From positions 1-32,701 of the forward strand of contig JALVIU010000206.1 of NCBI GenBank assembly GCA_027028665.1: a stretch of 32,701 bases of DNA. Reading direction: 5' to 3'. This document shows, piece by piece, positions 7,746-15,243 of this stretch. This DNA comes from Candidatus Atribacteria bacterium (GTDB lineage Bacteria; Atribacterota; JALVIU01). The notes under the pieces were generated by a model that worked only from the letters and a program-made list of their open reading frames with translations, searched no databases and was not told where the DNA came from. The translations under genes and the position numbers were made by a program. Numbering within the stretch: the first letter of the stretch is position 1; every line of letters starts with the position of its first letter.

Positions 7746-9757
7746 AAGCTAATCTCCTGTCTTACCCCAATTTTGTTTACCAGGGAGTACATGATAAGGA
7801 TAACCGCAAGTATAATAGCTATTAAAACTGTACTATATGCGGATGCAACCCCCAATGTACCTGCCTCTATACGATTTAAGATAACCACTGTTGCAACTCT
7901 TGTTCTTGCTGTGGTTAAGAATATAACTGCACTTATTGCTGTAATAGAACGTACAAATCCAAACACCCATCCTGAGACAATTGCAGGTTTTATAAGAGGA
8001 AATACTACCTTAAATAATGTATCTGAGTTTTTCCCTCCCAGTGTAGTAGATGCCTCTTCAAGGGATGGGTCAAGTTGTGAAAGTGAAGCAATACCTGATC
8101 GTATCCCCACAGGCATATATCTAAATATAAATGAAAGTATTACAATGGTTGCTGTACCTGTAAGCATAAGGGGATATCTATTAAATCCTATAAGATATCC
8201 TATACCAATAACGGTTCCTGGTATTGCAAAGGATAAAAGTGACGAAAATTCAAGATAACCTCTGCCCGGGAATCTTTGTCGTGTAATAAGGTATGAAATC
8301 ATTATGCCTATTGCGGCTGTGATAAATGCTGATATGAATGCAAACTTCATTGTAATCCACAATGTATCTGTGTATTCGTTGAAAAACCTTGCATAATGGG
8401 CAAAGGTGAATTTATTATTTATTCCCCAGAGTTTCACGAAACTACCATATATTACTGTACCGTATAGAATGGCTGTAAATGAGAACCATGCAACCATGAT
8501 TGTAGTAATTGTGGATTCAAATGTTTTGGGTAGAGGAATAAACCTTCCTCCTGCAGGCTTTCCTGTAACAGTTATATAGGATTTCTTACCAATCCAGTAT
8601 TGTTGCAATAGGAATATAAAGAGTGTTGATGCAAGAAGTACTATACCCAGTGTTGATGCAAGGGTTTCATCATATCTTCCTACTATACTAAAGTAAATTT
8701 CTGTGGCAAGTACGTCGTAGTCTCCACCAAGTACGATAGGGTTTCCAAAATCTGCCATGGATTCTATAGCTGTAAGTAAAAAGGAGTTGGCCACTCCTAT
8801 ACGCAAAAGGGGCCATACCACCTGGGTAAAGGTCTTCCATCTGTTTGCCCCTAATGTAGTAGATGCCTCTTCAAGAGAGGGGTCGAGGGATTTGATAAGC
8901 CCATCTAAGAGCATGTATGATATAGGAGCAAATGACAGAGTCTGGGCAAGTATAAGACCATTTAGACCAAATATTGCCTTTGTGTGTAGATGTAGTAAGG
9001 TTTTTGTTACAAATCCCTGTACGCCAAACATATATATAATTGCAAGACCTATAAGAAAAGGTGGTGTAATTATAGGTAATAAGGAGAAAACAGATATGAC
9101 CTTTCCTATCCACTTTATCCTGGATCTATTTGCCAAAAGGGCGAAAATAAATCCTAACAGAGTAGATGTTACCCCAACGATGGCTGCCAGGGTAAATGTA
9201 TGCCTTAGTACCCTGAAGAGCTGGAAGTATCCCTTTAAGGTGGTAATAAACTGCTTAGGTACCAAAACCCCATATTGTGTAGTGATACTCCTTATGAGTA
9301 TAACTATAAGAGGATAGACTATAAACATTGTTACAACAAGCATGGATACCCAGATAGACCAGGATAGAAATCTATCTCCCTTTATAAAGGAGATGTCAGA
9401 AAGAGAAAAGGCAAAAATAGAGTAAAAAATAGAGAATATTAACGTAGAGCCAAATCCGAACGCCTCTTCTTTAGTAGGTCCAAATACGAGATACACAGTA
9501 ATTGCTGCACCTAATACAGATATAATAAGAGAGATATATCCCTTTGCCTTTTTGTTTTTCAAAAACAGTGGAATAATAAATAGAAGTAGTAAAATACCAA
9601 CTACATAAAATAGAGGGATCCTTGTCCCATATTTTATTGCAGCCTTTGCGGGATCAAAAAAATGATAGAATTTTTTATCATAATTTGCCCATGGTAGGGC
9701 TATATAAGCATATAGCCCTACCAATAAGGAAATAAGTATTCCCTTATCCAGTTTCAT
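7742..9757 (-). CDS. ABC importer permease, two fused permease domains (AfuB/FbpB type) with an extra N-terminal membrane region
   Basis: A 671-residue inner membrane protein with two binding-protein-dependent permease domains in one chain. Each has an EAA loop with the same core DPSLEEASTTLG (about 292-303 and 563-574), pointing to an internal duplication. Residues 1 to about 140 add several extra hydrophobic segments (for example PLFYVVGILLLLFIIPLFL) before the first permease domain; typical FbpB proteins are about 500-560 residues and lack most of this. The start ATG at 9757 follows AAGG and is 1 nt past the stop of the upstream binding-protein gene. It pairs with the ATPase downstream. 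Confidence 0.92.
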   Translation of the reverse strand: MKLDKGILISLLVGLYAYIALPWANYDKKFYHFFDPAKAAIKYGTRIPLFYVVGILLLLFIIPLFLKNKKAKGYISLIISVLGAAITVYLVFGPTKEEAFGFGSTLIFSIFYSIFAFSLSDISFIKGDRFLSWSIWVSMLVVTMFIVYPLIVILIRSITTQYGVLVPKQFITTLKGYFQLFRVLRHTFTLAAIVGVTSTLLGFIFALLANRSRIKWIGKVISVFSLLPIITPPFLIGLAIIYMFGVQGFVTKTLLHLHTKAIFGLNGLILAQTLSFAPISYMLLDGLIKSLDPSLEEASTTLGANRWKTFTQVVWPLLRIGVANSFLLTAIESMADFGNPIVLGGDYDVLATEIYFSIVGRYDETLASTLGIVLLASTLFIFLLQQYWIGKKSYITVTGKPAGGRFIPLPKTFESTITTIMVAWFSFTAILYGTVIYGSFVKLWGINNKFTFAHYARFFNEYTDTLWITMKFAFISAFITAAIGIMISYLITRQRFPGRGYLEFSSLLSFAIPGTVIGIGYLIGFNRYPLMLTGTATIVILSFIFRYMPVGIRSGIASLSQLDPSLEEASTTLGGKNSDTLFKVVFPLIKPAIVSGWVFGFVRSITAISAVIFLTTARTRVATVVILNRIEAGTLGVASAYSTVLIAIILAVILIMYSLVNKIGVRQEISL

Positions 9758-9758
9758 T

Positions 9759-10793
9759 TTACCTTGGTAAAGAGTATATCTCTTTTGTCCATTTATCTAC
9801 GATTTCTTTTCTGTGCTCTCCCGCCCACTTGAAATCGTATTTTATAAGTTTTACATCATCAAAGGATACACCATACTTCCTTATAACTTCAGGAAGAGGT
9901 GCTTTTTTGTTACTTGGAAGCTGATAAGATTCTGCCTTTGGTGCAAGTGCCTGGATATCTGGACGAAGTACAAAATCTACAAACTGCTTTGCAACCTGTG
10001 GATGTGGGCACCAGTTTATAATACTTAATCCACCGATCTCATAACCTGTTCCATCTGCAGGAGGAATAGGAACTATAGGATAACCCTGTTCTGCAAACTT
10101 AACTACATCGTGGAGGAAGATAATAGAGATTGCAATCTCTCCCTTTCCAGCCATAGGACCAGATGCAGCACCAGACTTTGTATAGACTGCAATGTTTTTA
10201 TGGAGTCTTGCAAGGTAGTCCCAACCTTTTTCCCATCCCATAAGCTGTAATATGGTAGAAAGTGTAGTAAATGCGGTACCTGAGGTATTTGGATTTGCCA
10301 TACCTATAAGGCCTTTGTAACATGGTTTTGTAAGATCTTCCCATACCTTTGGAATAGGAAGTCCTTTAGATTTTAAGAGCTCTACATTTACACCCCAGCC
10401 AAGAGGACCTGCATATAAACCCTTTACCATATAAGCAATAGCAGGGTTCTTTGCCCAATCTCTGAGCTCAGGGATCATTGGAGATGTTGGATATGGCTGT
10501 AATAATCCCTCAAGTGCTGCTTCATAGTGAGGGTCAAGGGTACCACCAAACCATACATCACCTTGAGGATTGTTCATCTCTGCTTTGATCTTTGCCAGGG
10601 TCTCACCGGAGGATCTTCTTGTCCAGTCAACAGGGATACCTGTTGCTTTGGTGAATTCATGTGCAACAAGTGCAACCCACTTCTCTGCAGGGCTACCATA
10701 AAGTACTAATCTCTTTTCCCCTGCAAATGCAGAAAATGAAAAGGCAAAAATCAAAAGTAATGAAACGAGTAAGAATACCTTAAAGGTACGCAT
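9759..10793 (-). CDS. Extracellular solute-binding protein, family 1 (paralogue A)
   Basis: A 344-residue periplasmic/extracellular binding protein with a signal peptide (MRTFKVFLLVSLLLIFAF, cleavage probably after AFA) and no lipobox. The mature part starts GEKRLVLYGSPAEKW and has TRRSSGETLAKI, GDVWFGGTLDPHY, GMANPNTSGTAFT and SGPMAGKGEIAI, typical of the AfuA/phosphonate-type family 1 proteins. I do not see the adjacent Tyr-Tyr pair of classic FbpA iron proteins, so the ligand is open. The start is the ATG at 10793, preceded by AAAAGGAGG; a further upstream ATG at 10823 would put the SD inside the gene. It is about 84% identical to the next gene upstream and lies just before the permease gene. 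Confidence 0.92.
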   Translation of the reverse strand: MRTFKVFLLVSLLLIFAFSFSAFAGEKRLVLYGSPAEKWVALVAHEFTKATGIPVDWTRRSSGETLAKIKAEMNNPQGDVWFGGTLDPHYEAALEGLLQPYPTSPMIPELRDWAKNPAIAYMVKGLYAGPLGWGVNVELLKSKGLPIPKVWEDLTKPCYKGLIGMANPNTSGTAFTTLSTILQLMGWEKGWDYLARLHKNIAVYTKSGAASGPMAGKGEIAISIIFLHDVVKFAEQGYPIVPIPPADGTGYEIGGLSIINWCPHPQVAKQFVDFVLRPDIQALAPKAESYQLPSNKKAPLPEVIRKYGVSFDDVKLIKYDFKWAGEHRKEIVDKWTKEIYSLPR

Positions 10794-10828
10794 AATAAAA
10801 ACCTCCTTTTGTAATTTATTCATCTTTA

Positions 10829-10857
10829 ATTATACTTCTTGTGAAAATCTTTGTCAA
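10829..10857 (-). promoter_or_regulatory. Consensus promoter of binding-protein gene A
   Basis: On the reverse strand TTGACA (10852-10857), 17 nt, TATAAT (10829-10834): both boxes are exact. It means this second binding-protein gene can be transcribed without its upstream twin, together with permease and ATPase. Confidence 0.85.
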
Positions 10858-10891
10858 GGAGGTAACATGCCCTATTCTATTTTTTCTGTTG

Positions 10892-11926
10892 TTACCTTGG
10901 TAAAGAGTATATCTCTTTTGTCCACTTATCAAGTATCTCTTTTCTGTGCTCTCCCGCCCATTTGAAGTCGTATTTTATAAGTTTTACATCATCAAGAGAT
11001 ACCCCATATTTTGTCATAACAGGGGGAAGAGGTGCTTTTTTATTGCTTGGAACTTGATTTGCCTCTGCCTTTGGTGCAAGTGCCTGGATATCTGGACGAA
11101 GTACAAAATCTACAAACTGTTTTGCAACATGTGGATGCGGACACCAGTTTATAATACTTAATCCACCGATCTCATAACCTGTTCCATCTGCAGGAGGTGT
11201 AGGCTTTAGAGGATAACCTTTTTCTGCAAATTTTACTGCATCATCTAAGAAGATAATTGCAATAGCAATCTCTCCCTTTCCAGCCATAGGACCAGATGCT
11301 GAACCAGATTTTGTATAGACTGCGATGTTTTTATGCAGTTTTTTTAGATAATTCCAACCCTCATCCCAACCTTTTAATTGTAGAATAGTGGCGAGTGCAG
11401 TAAATGCGGTACCTGAAGTATTTGGATTTGCCATACCTATAAGGCCTTTGTAACATGGTTTTGTAAGATCATCCCATACCTTTGGAATAGGAAGTCCTTT
11501 GGACTTTAAAAGTTCTACATTTATGGCCCAACCAAGAGGTCCAGCATATAAACCCTTTACCATATAAGCAAAGGCTGGATTTTTTGCCCATTCCTTAAGT
11601 TGCGGAATCATTGGGGATGTTGGATATGGCCATAATAATCCCTCAAGTGCTGCTTCATAGTGAGGGTCAAGGGTACCACCAAACCATACATCACCTTGAG
11701 GATTGCTCATCTCTGCTTTAATCTTTGCCAGGGTCTCACCTGTAGATCTTCTTGTCCAGCTTACTGGAATGCCAGTTTGCTTCTGAAATTCCTGAGCAAT
11801 AAATGAGACCCAGGTTTCCTCAGAACTGCCGTAAAGTACAAGCCTTTTTTCCCCGGCAAGTGCAGAAATAGTAAACATGAAGATAAATGCTAAAAGAAAA
11901 ACTAAAAAGATTTTAAAAATACGCAT
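10892..11926 (-). CDS. Extracellular solute-binding protein, family 1 (paralogue B)
   Basis: A 344-residue twin of the following gene, with its own signal peptide (MRIFKIFLVFLLAFIFMF, cleavage probably after ALA). Long blocks are identical in both proteins (GDVWFGGTLDPHYEAALEGL, GMANPNTSGTAF, DGTGYEIGGLSIINWCPHP, NKKAPLP). Differences gather in the signal peptide, the first 40 mature residues and a few patches, for example IFLDDAVKFAEKGYPLKPTP against IFLHDVVKFAEQGYPIVPIP. Both end in KEIYSLPR. It has no permease of its own and presumably feeds the same AfuB-type permease. The SD is AAGGAGGGGG. The two may bind different but related ligands, or one may be a higher-affinity version. Confidence 0.92.
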   Translation of the reverse strand: MRIFKIFLVFLLAFIFMFTISALAGEKRLVLYGSSEETWVSFIAQEFQKQTGIPVSWTRRSTGETLAKIKAEMSNPQGDVWFGGTLDPHYEAALEGLLWPYPTSPMIPQLKEWAKNPAFAYMVKGLYAGPLGWAINVELLKSKGLPIPKVWDDLTKPCYKGLIGMANPNTSGTAFTALATILQLKGWDEGWNYLKKLHKNIAVYTKSGSASGPMAGKGEIAIAIIFLDDAVKFAEKGYPLKPTPPADGTGYEIGGLSIINWCPHPHVAKQFVDFVLRPDIQALAPKAEANQVPSNKKAPLPPVMTKYGVSLDDVKLIKYDFKWAGEHRKEILDKWTKEIYSLPR

Positions 11927-11960
11927 TTTGTAACCCCCTCCTTTAAAATTTATTTAATAA

Positions 11961-11989
11961 ATAATACATCTTATAAAAGTTTTTGTCAA
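11961..11989 (-). promoter_or_regulatory. Promoter of binding-protein gene B
   Basis: On the reverse strand TTGACA (11984-11989), 17 nt, TATTAT (11961-11966). A strong sigma70-type promoter, only about 40 nt after the end of the preceding AEC gene. Confidence 0.82.
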
Positions 11990-11995
11990 CAATAA

Positions 11996-12012
11996 TTAAA
12001 AAATTTTTTTAA
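11996..12012 (-). terminator. Possible AT-only hairpin after the AEC transporter gene
   Basis: TTAAAAAAATTTTTTAA read on the reverse strand is a self-complementary AT stretch about 20 nt after the AEC stop. The stem is weak and the support is only its position. Confidence 0.3.
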
Positions 12013-12029
12013 ATTTACTTTTAACTGCT

Positions 12030-12983
12030 CTATATCCCAGATATTTTTATAGCGAGCATTACAAAGAAAGGGAAAGTAATAAGACTTAACATGTACATGA
12101 TAAATGCAGATTGACTTGCAATTACGTCGTTTCCTCCATAGAAACGGATATACACGCTTACACTTATAGCAACAGGGGATGCCCCTTCCATTATAAGCAT
12201 AAATTTTAGATATCCTGGCATGGGGATAAGTATAGCAATAATGAGGAAAATAGTAGGTATAATAATAAGCTTTAAAAAACTTGCCCAGAGTGCATGGGAA
12301 TAATCTATTGGTCTTTTATTTTCAAATGAATAATAGAGAATACCACCCAATGTAAATAGTATAATAGGTATAGTTATGTTGCCCACTCGTTCAAATGCAT
12401 TCATAAGGACTTTGGGCATGTAATTATTAAAATGCAGGAAAACAAAGAGAAGGGCAATAGTAAGCGCTATAATAGGCATGCTGAGGAAGGTTTTTATCCC
12501 TATACCATCCTTTTTCTCTGGTGCAAAAAAGAATTTTGTGGTAGAGATGATAATGGGCCCATAGAACATACAGAACAAAAAAATGTATACGAAAAATAGG
12601 GAAGCCTTTTCAGGAGAAAATAGAGAAGAAACTACTACAAGCGGAAGATATGCTCCATTTTGAAAGGCAGAAAGCATGATAAATTCTCTTTTATAGGTTA
12701 TCTTTTTATTAATTTTTAAGAAAATATAGGCAATGATTACTCCGCCAAACATTACCAGTATGTTTGCAAGAGGTAATAGATACCAGTAGGGGGTAGAACT
12801 TGCCTGGGAAAACTTTTTAGTAATATTTACAAATATTAATAAAGGATATGTAAGATTTACGGTAAGTGCTCCCAGGTGTTTGGTATCCTCTCTGGATAGC
12901 CATCCAAAGTGAAAGGCCAAGACTCCTAATATTGCAACAATAGATATTTCAATTATCGCTTTGAATACTACCCAGATTGTCAT
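12030..12983 (-). CDS. AEC family transporter (auxin efflux carrier-like permease)
   Basis: A 317-residue integral membrane protein with about ten hydrophobic segments arranged in two halves, matching the length and pattern of the AEC family (Pfam Mem_trans). Characteristic parts are LGVLAFHFGWLSREDTKHLGALTVNLTYPLL near the start (residues about 19-49) and the late segment with GASPVAISVSVYIRFYGGN. Bacterial members export or import small organic anions such as malate and malonate, or amino acids; the substrate here is unknown. The SD GGGAGGG precedes the ATG. The gene is transcribed alone from an extended -10 promoter and ends shortly before the binding-protein gene B promoter. Confidence 0.85.
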   Translation of the reverse strand: MTIWVVFKAIIEISIVAILGVLAFHFGWLSREDTKHLGALTVNLTYPLLIFVNITKKFSQASSTPYWYLLPLANILVMFGGVIIAYIFLKINKKITYKREFIMLSAFQNGAYLPLVVVSSLFSPEKASLFFVYIFLFCMFYGPIIISTTKFFFAPEKKDGIGIKTFLSMPIIALTIALLFVFLHFNNYMPKVLMNAFERVGNITIPIILFTLGGILYYSFENKRPIDYSHALWASFLKLIIIPTIFLIIAILIPMPGYLKFMLIMEGASPVAISVSVYIRFYGGNDVIASQSAFIMYMLSLITFPFFVMLAIKISGI

Positions 12984-13003
12984 ATTTCCCTCCCTTACTT
13001 TTT

Positions 13004-13012
13004 ATTATATCA
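13004..13012 (-). promoter_or_regulatory. Extended -10 promoter of the AEC gene
   Basis: The reverse strand shows TGATATAAT (TGnTATAAT) about 20 nt before the start codon. The -35 position holds only TTTATT. Confidence 0.55.
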
Positions 13013-13089
13013 TGAAGTTTGATTTTAATAAATGGTAAAAATATAAAAGGTTATATTTAATAGTGAATAATATAAGCTTTTATAAAAAG

Positions 13090-13129
13090 GGAAACTTTAT
13101 GGTGTATTTAGGTTTCCTTGTGTTATAAT
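13090..13129 (+). promoter_or_regulatory. Promoter of the aldo/keto reductase gene with an overlapping inverted repeat
   Basis: An extended -10, TGTTATAAT (13121-13129), lies 23 nt before the ATG. An inverted repeat GGAAAC (13090-13095) / GTTTCC (13112-13117) covers the -35 region, where no good -35 box is seen. It could be an operator, but 6-bp arms can also arise by chance. Confidence 0.5.
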
Positions 13130-13152
13130 AGATAAAAAATGGGAGGAGGAAT

Positions 13153-14277
13153 ATGGAAAAAAGGAGTTTAGGGACCAGTGGTATTGAGGTATCCATTTTG
13201 GGTCTTGGTGGCTTTCATCTCCTGGAAATAAAGACAGCACAGGTGGCACAACTTGTTGATTATTTTATAGATCAAGGTGGTAACTATTTTGAAACAGCAG
13301 CAGAATATGGAAATGGAGAGTCAGAGAAAAAACTTGGATATACACTAAAAGGAAAGAGAGATAAGATTGTGCTTGCATCTAAAGTACATAAAAGGGATAA
13401 AGAAGGGGCAAGGCACTATCTTGAGAGGACTTTAAAGAATTTAGATACAGATTATCTGGATATATGGTTTTTACATCATGTAGTAACACCAGATGACCTC
13501 TCTTCACTTCTGGATAGGCCTTCTGCGCTGGATGTGGCTCTATCTGCAAAAAAGGAGGGTAAGATAAGGCTTATAGGTGTATCTACCCATGGAAGGCCAG
13601 ATTTTGCCATGGAACTTATAGAGAAAACAGGCGAGATAGATGTGGTTATGACACATTTTAATTATTTCGATAAGTTTAATTTTCCCAAGATAGAGGATGA
13701 GCTTATTCCTCTTGCAAGGGAGAAGGGAATGGGTATAGTGGGTATGAAGGCATTTGCAGATGGCTTTTTGCATAGGCATCCAGAAGATGCCTTAAGATAT
13801 GCCCTATCTTTGGATGTTGACACTATGGTAGTTGGTGCAAATAATATAGAGCTTCTAAAAAAAGATATAGGGATCCTGAATAACTTTACTCCTATGTCTA
13901 AGGATGAGATGGAAGAACTTTTTCTAAACGCAGAAGAGCTGGGAAACTATGTATGTAGACAGTGTGATAAGTGTCTTCCATGTCCAGAGGGTATAGAAAT
14001 ACCAGAGATATTTAAATACGAGGGCTGGTATGATAGACAGATGAGAGATTATAATATACACCCTATCGAAGAGCATATAATGAGGGAACACCTTGCATTC
14101 TGGTTTAATGGTGATTACAAGGATGCACCGATAGAGGCATACAAAGAGCTTAAGGTAAATTACCTTGCATGTACACATTGTAATATATGTAGTAGTCGCT
14201 GTCCTTACAATATAGACATACCTGAAAAGCTAAAGATCGTACATAAAAAACTTGCAGAAGGAGAGCTTCTTATATAA
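13153..14277 (+). CDS. Aldo/keto reductase with C-terminal 2[4Fe-4S] ferredoxin domain
   Basis: A 374-residue protein. Residues 1-255 form an aldo/keto reductase barrel: SGIEVSILGLGG at the start, YFETAAEYGNGESEKKLG with likely catalytic Tyr52, the barrel Lys in ASKVHK, His108/109 in FLHHV, and GVSTH. Glu47 stands where many members have Asp. The C-terminal part has two cluster motifs: Cys268, 271, 274, 277, and Cys340, 343, 346, 350, followed by PYNIDIPE. Such fused proteins are common in anaerobes and probably couple ferredoxin-type electron flow to reduction of a carbonyl compound. The substrate is unknown. The SD is GGAGGAGG. It is a single-gene unit that converges on the cytochrome b5/ferritin operon. 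Confidence 0.93.
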   Translation: MEKRSLGTSGIEVSILGLGGFHLLEIKTAQVAQLVDYFIDQGGNYFETAAEYGNGESEKKLGYTLKGKRDKIVLASKVHKRDKEGARHYLERTLKNLDTDYLDIWFLHHVVTPDDLSSLLDRPSALDVALSAKKEGKIRLIGVSTHGRPDFAMELIEKTGEIDVVMTHFNYFDKFNFPKIEDELIPLAREKGMGIVGMKAFADGFLHRHPEDALRYALSLDVDTMVVGANNIELLKKDIGILNNFTPMSKDEMEELFLNAEELGNYVCRQCDKCLPCPEGIEIPEIFKYEGWYDRQMRDYNIHPIEEHIMREHLAFWFNGDYKDAPIEAYKELKVNYLACTHCNICSSRCPYNIDIPEKLKIVHKKLAEGELLI

Positions 14278-14279
14278 AA

Positions 14280-14308
14280 AAGGATTGAGGGGGTAGCCCT
14301 CAATCCTT
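14280..14308 (-). terminator. Terminator of the ferritin-cytochrome b5 operon
   Basis: A 12-bp perfect stem AAGGATTGAGGG / CCCTCAATCCTT (14280-14291, 14297-14308) with a short loop. On the reverse strand it is followed by TTTTTATAT, so it works for the minus-strand genes. It overlaps the last codons and stop of the cytochrome b5-like gene and may also slow plus-strand transcripts from the aldo/keto reductase gene. Confidence 0.8.
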
Positions 14309-14533
14309 AAGTACCCCTACCATGGGGAACCTCTTAATGAATTCTGATCCATGAGGTGCATCTTTTAGTGCATCTGTAAGGTCTTCTCCTGCCCTATGTA
14401 AGGCCTGGTGTTTTCCACCCATCCAGAGAAAGCTCTTTGTAACATCATATACTTTTCCTTCAAAGGCTATATAGGAAGGTTTACCATTTTCACCATTGAA
14501 GTAAGAAAGCTCTTCCTTTGTAAATATCTTCAT
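14300..14533 (-). CDS. Cytochrome b5-like heme-binding domain protein
   Basis: A single-domain 77-residue protein: FTKEELSYFNGENGKPSYIA, then FEGKVYDVTKSFLWMGGKH, RAGEDLTDALKDAPHG and a short tail. This is the bacterial short cytochrome b5 family, in which His46 or His42 and His61 are the likely heme ligands. The usual HPGG is replaced by MGGKHQALH, as in other short bacterial members. No signal peptide or membrane segment is present, so it is probably cytoplasmic. It follows the ferritin-like gene by 4 nt and shares its promoter, which suggests a role in electron transfer to or from the ferritin-like protein or in oxygen and peroxide defence. That partnership is inferred from position. Confidence 0.85.
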   Translation of the reverse strand: MKIFTKEELSYFNGENGKPSYIAFEGKVYDVTKSFLWMGGKHQALHRAGEDLTDALKDAPHGSEFIKRFPMVGVLKD

Positions 14534-14537
14534 GTTT

Positions 14538-15089
14538 TTACCTTAAAAATTTTGATACAAAGGGTGATGTCTCTCCACGTCTTAAGAAATGTCCAGATGG
14601 CCCCTCTCCTAAGAACTCAGAAAACCAGGATTCATGTTCAATCTCCTCATGGAGTATGGAAAGTGCAAGATCGTATGTTCTGTGATCTTTCCCTGCTGTC
14701 ATATTACAGATCTGGGTATATCCTCTTACTGCACATCTTTCTGCCTCTACCAATATCTTCAGGATTCCCTCTACATCATTAGGTGAATCTGGAAGATTTG
14801 CTGGGGGACATGCAGACATATCATGAAATTCTTTCATGCTGTTTGGGAGGCTCCCTCCAAGCTCATAGATCCTGGGAACTAATGCCTCAAAATGATTTCT
14901 GTCTTCAATTCTTGCAGTTTCTGCAATCTCTTTTAAGCCCTCTCCTTGAAGTCCTATGAGATTTACCCTTAGTATCGTGTAGTAGTAAAATGTTGTAAGC
15001 TCTGCTGCTGCGTTTTTAACCAAAAGTTCTACCAGCTTATCTACATTTACCCCGGATCTTTCCACCATTTCCCGTGTTACTTTAGCCAT
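14538..15089 (-). CDS. Dps-like ferritin (DPSL/thioferritin type)
   Basis: A 183-residue four-helix protein. Diiron ligands can be placed at Glu30, the EDRNH segment (Glu62/Asp63 and His66), Glu115 or Glu117, and the HEEIEHE segment (Glu149, His152). Cys94 in ACPPANL and Cys119 in ERCAVRG are 25 residues apart, the same spacing I recall for the Cys pair of Sulfolobus DPSL, which marks the thioferritin group. These dodecamers take up iron using hydrogen peroxide and protect DNA. The SD AGGAGG precedes the ATG. The gene is read from a TTGACA/TATAAT promoter, and a large palindrome in the leader suggests PerR/Fur-type control. Confidence 0.88.
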   Translation of the reverse strand: MAKVTREMVERSGVNVDKLVELLVKNAAAELTTFYYYTILRVNLIGLQGEGLKEIAETARIEDRNHFEALVPRIYELGGSLPNSMKEFHDMSACPPANLPDSPNDVEGILKILVEAERCAVRGYTQICNMTAGKDHRTYDLALSILHEEIEHESWFSEFLGEGPSGHFLRRGETSPFVSKFLR

Positions 15090-15111
15090 AATATTGACCT
15101 CCTTATAGTGT

Positions 15112-15139
15112 ATAATTATTCTTAACTAAGAATAATTAT
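15112..15139. promoter_or_regulatory. 28-bp palindrome, probable PerR/Fur-type operator
   Basis: ATAATTATTCTTA, two bases (AC), then TAAGAATAATTAT: 13-bp perfect arms. It lies just after the -10 box, about +6 to +33 of the ferritin-like transcript. The segment 15110-15124 matches 12 of 15 positions of the Bacillus PerR box TTATAATTATTATAA. A Fur-family repressor there would block the ferritin/cytochrome b5 promoter. Confidence 0.65.
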
Positions 15140-15151
15140 TAGTTGATATAT

Positions 15152-15179
15152 ATTATACTATAAATTTTCTATTTGTCAA
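15152..15179 (-). promoter_or_regulatory. Promoter of the ferritin-cytochrome b5 operon
   Basis: On the reverse strand TTGACA (15174-15179), 16 nt, TATAAT (15152-15157): both boxes are exact. The palindrome at 15112-15139 follows directly. Confidence 0.82.
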
Positions 15180-15200
15180 GGGGTTTGTTGTAAATTTTTT

Positions 15201-15243
15201 AAAAAATTAGGTGGCAATTAGACATAGAGCCCTTTTGCCACCT
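15201..15243 (-). terminator. Terminator after rhamnulokinase
   Basis: On the reverse strand AGGTGGCAA (15235-15243) pairs with TTGCCACCT (15209-15217), 9 bp, followed by AATTTTTT. The first arm is within the last codons of rhaB. It ends the kinase-racemase-rhaB operon. Confidence 0.7.

Noticed and set aside
8757-9317. A 186-codon open frame on the plus strand
   Set aside because: It is the antisense shadow of the well-supported fused permease gene.
10861-10895. Inverted repeat GGTAAC / GTTACC between the two binding-protein genes as a terminator
   Set aside because: The loop is long (23 nt), no T-run follows on the minus strand, and one arm is simply the conserved last codons of the gene.
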